NCBI GenBank assembly: GCA_028697515.1
Contig: JAQVEY010000029.1
Coordinates: 1 to 12,307, forward strand
Source: Bacteroidales bacterium
GTDB lineage: Bacteria > Bacteroidota > Bacteroidia > Bacteroidales > ML635J-15
Length of the DNA: 12,307 nt
Direction of reading: 5' to 3'
Numbering within the stretch: the first letter of the stretch is position 1; each line of letters starts with the position of its first letter. This document shows, piece after piece, positions 6,638 to 12,307 of the stretch. The notes below the pieces were generated by a model that saw nothing but the letters and a program-made list of their open reading frames with translations, had not been told where the DNA came from and did no database searches. The position numbers were made by a program, and so were the translations under genes.

Positions 6638-8503
6638 GTGAAAAATAAGTTAATCTTAATATTATTGATCTTGTTTGTGAATCAGGCATATTCACAACAC
6701 GAAGGGATAGAAAGACATTTCAATTCACATACTTTATACATTACTCCATACGAAGATTTAACGTATGTTGATGACACACTCACCGATTTTTTTCATAACT
6801 ATCTTCCTCAAAATAAACAAACACTTCATCCGCTTGGTTGGTTAAACCCAGGCAGTCCTTTTGTACCAGCAATTTATTCTGAACAATCTTCCCATACATT
6901 CTGGTTCCTTAATAATTACACTCCATATATTCAGGATCATGACAATATTGTTTATTTTGATGCAACTAAACCATTTACAATCTTCAAGTTTTCAGGTGGG
7001 TCGAAATCTCCTGAAATTGTAAAATTTCTTCATACTCAAAATATTACACCATATTTCAATTTTACATTTAATTACGATTTGGTCAATTCAAATGAAAATA
7101 ATGCCAATAATGTACATTATCAAAGAAACATTACAAAAACAAATTCTATAAGTCTTGCAACAGCATATACGAAGAAAAAATACCAATCACATTTTAATTT
7201 TTTATATAACAAAATTAATCACCAAGAAAACGGTGGGTTAAAGGATATCCAGACTTATGAGTCCACGAATTATCCATCAAATCTATATAGTGTAAATCTT
7301 GATTATGCTCAAAATTCGATGGGCCAGCTTGGTATTCAATATAATCATGAATTACGTTTTGGATCATATAGCTCTGATACTATTTTAATTGGAATTGATA
7401 CAGCTATTAACAAAGTATTGAATAGTAATTTCTCTATCATACACGATATTAAAGCAGATAAATTTTACAGGCAATATAATGACATACCTGGCAGTTTCTA
7501 CAGCAATATTTATAGAGACTCAACCATTACAAATGATTCTACATATTATAAAGTCATTGATAATAAGATACTGTTGAATTTTTTACTTGAAGGTAAAGGG
7601 AAAATTGAAAAGTTTCAGATTCTTGCCGGTATTGACAATTATTTGTATAATTATGGCTTTGATTCTACTTCTCAGACATATTTGTCGAACTATGTAACAG
7701 GTTCTCTCACTTTTGAGACAGAAAATTCTTCATTTTACTCTGAATTGAATTATTGTTTCGCTGGAGCAGATATTTTTGACACCGATATTTCCGCTGATTA
7801 CTATCTTGATGTAACTGAAAATACAAATTTCAGTGCATACTTTGGTTTTTCTGTTATTAACCCTTCAATTTTTATGTACTACTATAAGTCAAATCATTTT
7901 GAATGGGAGTTAGATGCCTATAAAACAACGAATATTAGTGGAGGAGTAAATTTTAATTTTAGCGAGATCGATTTTGATGCAGGTGTGAACTTAAATATCC
8001 CTGACAATTATTTCATATTTGATACAGAATGTGTACCTAGACAAATTGCTGCCGCCAATCTTATATCTGATGCCTACCTGAGTAAAACTTTCAATTTTGG
8101 CAATTTCCACTGGTACACTAAATTTACTTATCAATATATTGCAAACCGTACAAATATCCCTTTACCTGATTTGATTGGATATACTAGTTTCTACTTTAAA
8201 CGTGATATTTTTAAACATGCACTTACACTGCAATTAGGTTTTGATGTAAAATATCACAATGCAATTTATGGATATGCCTATATGCCGGCTTTAGGAGTAT
8301 TTTATTTGCAAAATGACAAGAAATTCGGGAATTATCCAAATGCTGGATTTTATGGTGTTATTAAAGTAAAACGATTTCGCGGTTTTGTGAAAATCAGCAA
8401 TTTTAATAGTACTTTTATGCCACACACTTATTATCTATTATACAAAATACCAGATAATCCTCTTTCGTTTAACTTTGGTATATCCTGGGAATTTTACGAT
8501 TGA
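6638..8503 (+). CDS. Putative outer-membrane porin (Bacteroidota putative-porin family)
   Basis: The 621-residue precursor has a clear Sec signal peptide (MKNKLILILLILFVNQAYSQ, likely cut after AYS at residue 19). It is followed by a long sequence rich in alternating polar/aromatic strands, as in beta-barrels. I recognise the pattern of the Bacteroidota 'putative porin' family (Porin_10-like): an early DDTLTDFFHNYLP segment, LGWLNPGSPF, YFDATKPFTIFKFSGG, then FLHTQNITPYFNF and NHQENGGLKD. The chain ends in SFNFGISWEFYD, an aromatic-rich last strand suited to the outer-membrane assembly machinery. The start is GTG: no ATG gives the signal peptide, and the upstream bases show no Shine-Dalgarno. 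A TATCTTTA box at 6625-6632 resembles the -7 consensus with one mismatch but would leave almost no leader. Transported substrate is unknown. The gene is divergent from yfhO and lies upstream of the lytic transglycosylase in the same direction (78-base gap). Confidence 0.85.
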   Translation: MKNKLILILLILFVNQAYSQHEGIERHFNSHTLYITPYEDLTYVDDTLTDFFHNYLPQNKQTLHPLGWLNPGSPFVPAIYSEQSSHTFWFLNNYTPYIQDHDNIVYFDATKPFTIFKFSGGSKSPEIVKFLHTQNITPYFNFTFNYDLVNSNENNANNVHYQRNITKTNSISLATAYTKKKYQSHFNFLYNKINHQENGGLKDIQTYESTNYPSNLYSVNLDYAQNSMGQLGIQYNHELRFGSYSSDTILIGIDTAINKVLNSNFSIIHDIKADKFYRQYNDIPGSFYSNIYRDSTITNDSTYYKVIDNKILLNFLLEGKGKIEKFQILAGIDNYLYNYGFDSTSQTYLSNYVTGSLTFETENSSFYSELNYCFAGADIFDTDISADYYLDVTENTNFSAYFGFSVINPSIFMYYYKSNHFEWELDAYKTTNISGGVNFNFSEIDFDAGVNLNIPDNYFIFDTECVPRQIAAANLISDAYLSKTFNFGNFHWYTKFTYQYIANRTNIPLPDLIGYTSFYFKRDIFKHALTLQLGFDVKYHNAIYGYAYMPALGVFYLQNDKKFGNYPNAGFYGVIKVKRFRGFVKISNFNSTFMPHTYYLLYKIPDNPLSFNFGISWEFYD

Positions 8504-8542
8504 TTGCCATTTTTAAAATATTTTCCTGTTGTATAACGATTT

Positions 8543-8573
8543 TTTGTAACTTGTGATAAAATTTTTAGATGTG
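8543..8573 (+). promoter_or_regulatory. Weak candidate promoter before the lytic transglycosylase gene
   Basis: TTTG at 8543-8546 and TAGATGTG at 8566-8573 are separated by 19 bases. This resembles the Bacteroidota -33/-7 arrangement (TTTG, N19-21, TAnnTTTG) with one mismatch in the -7 box. The transcript would start almost at the ATG (8582), which is unusual, so the call is tentative. Read-through from the porin gene is the alternative. Confidence 0.25.
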
Positions 8574-8581
8574 TAATCTAA

Positions 8582-9991
8582 ATGAAAAGATTTAAAATAT
8601 TTACCATATCTGTCATTACAATAATTGTATTATTATTTGGATTCTTAATTTTGAATTATGTATTTTCTCACAAACAAAAAACAGATACGACTAGAGATTT
8701 TCCTGAAATTGCAAAAGAAGGGACTTTACGTGTAATAATTAATACAAATCCAATTGATTATTTTATTTATCAAGGTCAGCCTATGGGTTTGCAGTTAGAA
8801 ATGCTGGAAAGCTTTGCAAAAACACACAACTTAATACTTGAAATTATAGTCGAGAACAATCCCGAAAAAGGAATGGAATTACTACTGTCAAGGGAATGCG
8901 ACATCCTTGCACAATCATTAAGCAATTTAATAGAAAAAGATGTAAATTATGATTTTACAATCCCCGTAAGACAAACAAAACAAGTGTTGGTACAAAGAAT
9001 ATTAAATGAAGACGACCCAAGAGGACTTATAAGAGACTTATCCGAATTAGAATTAAAAACAATATATTGCAGTAAAAACAGTCGAAATTCAACGAATTTT
9101 AACAATCTCTATAGTCTGTCTTCAAAAAACTATTATGTTGTCGAAATTGACTCTATTCCGGACGAACTATTAATACAAAAAGTATCTGAAGGATTGATTG
9201 ATTATGTTATATGTGACTATGATATTGCAAAAATAGCTCAAAGTTATTATCCCAATATTGATATTGAAACAGATATAAGTTTAGCTCAGGATATTTCTTG
9301 GTGTGTCAGACATGAGTCTAAGGTTTTATTAGACAGTTTAAATAACTGGCTTGAGTATTTTATAGAATCCGAAGACTACAAAAAAATAATTAGAAAGTAT
9401 ATTAACAACAACCGATTATATGTTGATATTAACAGTGAATTTTACTCTGGAAATGAAGGACGAATATGCGATTACGATTCGCTAATAAAAAAATATAGTC
9501 CAATCATCGGTTGGGATTGGCGCTTATTAGCATCACTAATATTTGAAGAATCAAGATTTAATCCTGATGTTGTAAGTTGGGCTGGAGCTGTAGGTATCAT
9601 GCAACTAATGCCATTAATATACAATAAATACACTGATCCAAATCTTTCAGGTCAGGAATCAGAAATCTATGCTGGTGTAAATTATATTCGGTTTTTATAC
9701 ACTTCTCTTTCTCACACAGCAAGCGATTCTGCCAATATGGTCAAATTCGTTCTTGCTTCCTACAATATTGGTCCCGGTCATATCGAAGATGCGATGCGAC
9801 TAGCTTCAAAACACGAAAAAAATGCCGGTTCCTGGGATGATGTATCTTATTATTTAATAAATCTTTCAAATCCAAAATATTATAATGATACATGTGTAAA
9901 ACACGGATATTTTCCGGGAATCTATGCTGTAGCTTTTGCCAATTCAATTTCAAACAGATATAAACATTACATAAATATTATTCCTGAGTAA
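8582..9991 (+). CDS. MltF-like membrane-bound lytic murein transglycosylase
   Basis: This 469-residue protein has the MltF architecture. There is an N-terminal hydrophobic anchor (about residues 6-28), then a periplasmic solute-binding-protein-like domain (about 45-275, starting GTLRVIINTNPIDYF, with GLQLEMLESFAK and CDILAQSLS). The C-terminal domain is a SLT lysozyme-like domain (about 300-440). In the SLT domain the catalytic glutamate is E323 in FEESRFNP. It is followed by GAVGIMQLMP (335-344) and ASYNIGPGHIEDA (392-404), the canonical motifs. The enzyme should cleave the glycan strands of peptidoglycan with formation of 1,6-anhydro-MurNAc. In E. coli MltF the first domain modulates activity in response to peptidoglycan fragments. 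Compared with E. coli MltF (518 residues) it is somewhat shorter. The N-terminus has no lipobox cysteine, so it is probably tethered by an uncleaved signal anchor or released by signal peptidase I. It lies downstream of the porin gene and is convergent with mutS. Confidence 0.92.
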   Translation: MKRFKIFTISVITIIVLLFGFLILNYVFSHKQKTDTTRDFPEIAKEGTLRVIINTNPIDYFIYQGQPMGLQLEMLESFAKTHNLILEIIVENNPEKGMELLLSRECDILAQSLSNLIEKDVNYDFTIPVRQTKQVLVQRILNEDDPRGLIRDLSELELKTIYCSKNSRNSTNFNNLYSLSSKNYYVVEIDSIPDELLIQKVSEGLIDYVICDYDIAKIAQSYYPNIDIETDISLAQDISWCVRHESKVLLDSLNNWLEYFIESEDYKKIIRKYINNNRLYVDINSEFYSGNEGRICDYDSLIKKYSPIIGWDWRLLASLIFEESRFNPDVVSWAGAVGIMQLMPLIYNKYTDPNLSGQESEIYAGVNYIRFLYTSLSHTASDSANMVKFVLASYNIGPGHIEDAMRLASKHEKNAGSWDDVSYYLINLSNPKYYNDTCVKHGYFPGIYAVAFANSISNRYKHYINIIPE

Positions 9992-10075
9992 GAGTACCTA
10001 AAGTACTTAGATTTTGCAAATTTAACTGCCTGCCATACCGAATCCAATTACAATAAAAAGTTAAAAGTTTATTAC

Positions 10076-12307
10076 TTATTTCGCTCCGCTAAGTTTTTTT
10101 ATCTCACTTAACTTATTAAGAGCTTCTAATGGTGTTAGACTGTCTATATCTAAACCTTGTATTTCTTTGCGTATTTGTGAAAGCACAGGATCGTCTAATT
10201 GGAAGAAGCTCAACTGATAGCCATCGCGGTTTGGACCTATTTTCTCAACTGATTTGTTTAACTTGCCATCTAGACTAACATCTTTTGCACTGCCCTCAAG
10301 TTGTTCGAGAATCTTTTTTGCACGATACACTATTGATTTTGGCATGCCAGCCATTTGCGCAACATGGATTCCAAAGCTATGTTCGCTACCTCCGGGTTGT
10401 AGTTTTCTAAGGAATATTACCTTATCTTTCAATTCCTGAACGGAAACATTGTAATTACGAATTCTTTTAAATGATTTTTCCATTTCATTTAATTCGTGAT
10501 AATGAGTTGCAAACAATGTTTTTGCTTTAGCCGTAGGATGTTCATGAATATATTCTGCAATTGCCCAAGCTATGCTAATTCCATCGTAAGTGCTGGTACC
10601 ACGACCAAGTTCGTCCAACAAAATTAAGCTGCGCGATGAAATATTATTCATAATGCTTGCCGCCTCAAGCATTTCGACCATAAAAGTAGATTCTCCCATT
10701 GAAATATTATCTGAAGCTCCTACTCTTGTAAAGATTTTATCTATAATCCCGATTTCTGCCGATTTTGCAGGAACAAAACTACCGCATTGAGCCAAAATGC
10801 AAATCAAGGCTGTTTGTCTTAACAATGCGGATTTACCTGACATATTTGGTCCAGTAATCATAATAATTTGTTGTGTACTGTCGTCAAGATAAACATCATT
10901 GGAAATATACTCTTCACCAAATGGTAATAGTTTTTCAATAACTGGATGTCTGCCTTCTTTTATATCAATTATGCTGGACTCATTCAGAATCGGTTTACAA
11001 TAGTTATTGCTAATTGCTGATTTTGCGAAAGATAATAAACAATCAAGTCTGGCAATTAAGTTTGCATTTGACTGTATGGCTCCGATATAATCAGAGATAA
11101 ACATAATCAAATCATTATAAAGACGATTTTCAATACTTTGGATTTTTTCTTCAGCGCCTAATATCTTTTCCTCATATTCTTTTAACTCCTCGTTGATATA
11201 TCTTTCGGCCGACACCAAAGTTTGCTTACGCACCCATTCTTCAGGTACCTTATCTTTATGCGTATTCCGAACCTCAAAATAGTATCCAAATACATTATTA
11301 AAACTAACTTTAAGAGAACTAATGCCAGTTCGTTCACTTTCACGTTTTTCGAGATTTTCCAGATATTCTTTACCTCCAAATGCTATTGCCCGCAATTGAT
11401 CCAACTCATCTGACACCCCTTTAGCTATCACATTACCTCTATTTAGCAAATTCGGACATTCGGAATTTATTTCTTTTGTTATTTTCTCCCTAACTTCTCT
11501 ACATGGATGTAGTTGTTCCCCAATAATTGAGAGCAAGGGGTTTTTCGAATTTTTACATTTTTCAATAATTGGAATAATTGCCTCCAGAGAATTCCTCAAA
11601 GACAATAATTCTCTTGGATTTATTCTCAAAACTGCAATTTTTGACGCAAGTCTCTCTAAATCACTAATCGCAGATAACTGATTATGAATTTGGGATCTAA
11701 AATCTTCATTTTTCACAAAATATTCTACAATATCAAGTCTTTCATTGATATCCTTCAGATTCTTCAAAAGTAATGCTATCCAACGTTTTAGCATCCTGGA
11801 ACCCATTGCAGTTACAGTATTATCAATTATATCTGTAAGACTTTTTCCATTTTCGTTGGTTGAATGAAATATCTCGAGATTTCGAACAGTAAATTTATCA
11901 AGCCAGACAAACAAATCTTCGTCAATGCGTGCTAGGTTTTTTATATGCTCACGTGCATTATGTTGAGTAAGATCAAGATAATCAATAATAGATCCTGCAG
12001 CAATTATACCTGCTTCAAGCTTTTCGACACCAAAACCTTTTAAACTTTTTGTTTTAAACTGATTATAAAGTTTGTCAAGTGCATTATCGAAAGTAAAAAC
12101 CCAATCGTCAAAACCAAAGCTTGCAACAGAATTTCCAAACATGTCCTGAAATTGCTTTTTCTTATTTCTCTCAAAAATTATTTCTTTAGGATTAAAGCTT
12201 TGAACCAATTTTTCAACATAATCTTTAGAGCCTTGAGAAAGCAAAAACTCACCTGTAGAAATATCGAGAAATGAAATTCCAAAAATTTGTTTGTCAATAT
12301 AAATACT
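10076..12307 (-). CDS. mutS: DNA mismatch repair protein MutS, N-terminus outside window
   Basis: MutS recognises base mismatches and small loops in DNA and, with MutL and ATP, starts repair. The frame is open through the right edge. A TTG at 12244 can be read as a start, but the preceding 21 codons (including [13 protein letters not shown]) are clearly MutS domain I, so the gene continues beyond the window. About 743 residues are visible. The missing N-terminus, by comparison with the usual 850-880 residues, should hold the mismatch-binding Phe-X-Glu motif. Visible in order are the connector, the core/lever and clamp regions with [15 protein letters not shown], then the ATPase. The ATPase has Walker A GPNMSGKS at 10829-10852, GESTFMVEM, Walker [17 protein letters not shown] and ATHYHEL. 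The tail carries QLSFF at 10202-10216, a good match to the beta-clamp-binding motif. No damage is visible. It is convergent with the transglycosylase gene across 84 bases. Confidence 0.97.
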   Translation of the reverse strand, partial: SIYIDKQIFGISFLDISTGEFLLSQGSKDYVEKLVQSFNPKEIIFERNKKKQFQDMFGNSVASFGFDDWVFTFDNALDKLYNQFKTKSLKGFGVEKLEAGIIAAGSIIDYLDLTQHNAREHIKNLARIDEDLFVWLDKFTVRNLEIFHSTNENGKSLTDIIDNTVTAMGSRMLKRWIALLLKNLKDINERLDIVEYFVKNEDFRSQIHNQLSAISDLERLASKIAVLRINPRELLSLRNSLEAIIPIIEKCKNSKNPLLSIIGEQLHPCREVREKITKEINSECPNLLNRGNVIAKGVSDELDQLRAIAFGGKEYLENLEKRESERTGISSLKVSFNNVFGYYFEVRNTHKDKVPEEWVRKQTLVSAERYINEELKEYEEKILGAEEKIQSIENRLYNDLIMFISDYIGAIQSNANLIARLDCLLSFAKSAISNNYCKPILNESSIIDIKEGRHPVIEKLLPFGEEYISNDVYLDDSTQQIIMITGPNMSGKSALLRQTALICILAQCGSFVPAKSAEIGIIDKIFTRVGASDNISMGESTFMVEMLEAASIMNNISSRSLILLDELGRGTSTYDGISIAWAIAEYIHEHPTAKAKTLFATHYHELNEMEKSFKRIRNYNVSVQELKDKVIFLRKLQPGGSEHSFGIHVAQMAGMPKSIVYRAKKILEQLEGSAKDVSLDGKLNKSVEKIGPNRDGYQLSFFQLDDPVLSQIRKEIQGLDIDSLTPLEALNKLSEIKKLSGAK

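Noticed and set aside
9993..10010. Short inverted repeat AGTAC-CTAAA-GTACT after the transglycosylase gene as a terminator
   Set aside because: The stem is only 5 base pairs and AT-rich, with no clean T-tract, so it is too weak to call.
12242..12244. TTG at 12244 as the mutS start
   Set aside because: The 21 codons upstream to the window edge are in frame and match MutS domain I ([13 protein letters not shown]), so the gene simply runs off the window.

Overview
The window looks like a chromosomal segment of an AT-rich member of the phylum Bacteroidota, probably an environmental Bacteroidales-like lineage. The evidence is a Bacteroidota-type outer-membrane 'putative porin', a glutaminyl-tRNA synthetase of the direct-charging type, a large YfhO-family membrane protein with the phylum's typical conserved motifs, start codons without convincing Shine-Dalgarno sequences, and a TAnnTTTG-type -7 box before glnS. 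Most genes are core housekeeping or envelope genes. No defence island, CRISPR array, tRNA or rRNA was seen.

Layout from left to right. (1) The first 119 bases are the last 38 codons of an IS1595/ISXO2-like transposase reading rightward. Directly after it, in the same phase, lies a 5'-truncated S41-family peptidase (to 1058), which looks like a gene cut by the insertion sequence. (2) glnS (1197-2873) and coaD (2866-3345) overlap by 8 bases and form a translationally coupled pair for tRNA charging and coenzyme A synthesis. (3) Positions 3346-3924 form a 580-base non-coding block built almost entirely from degenerate CTCTGCG/CTTTGTG-type heptamers, mostly spaced 10 bases apart. The block has inverted terminal arms beside the two stop codons and three diverged tandem units of about 92 bases. 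(4) A YfhO-family polytopic membrane protein is encoded on the minus strand (3925-6504). It is divergent from (5) a beta-barrel putative porin (6638-8503, plus strand) and (6) an MltF-like membrane-anchored lytic transglycosylase (8582-9991, plus). (7) mutS follows on the minus strand (10076 to the right edge), missing its N-terminus because the window ends.

The plus-strand pair porin/mltF concerns the cell envelope (outer-membrane channel and peptidoglycan turnover), and YfhO is also an envelope protein with a probable GT-C-like fold. glnS, coaD and mutS serve translation, cofactor synthesis and mismatch repair. The most unusual element is the structured repeat block between coaD and yfhO. 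The second is the IS1595/S41 junction at the left edge. The coding genes themselves match known families, and I see no convincing new protein system.
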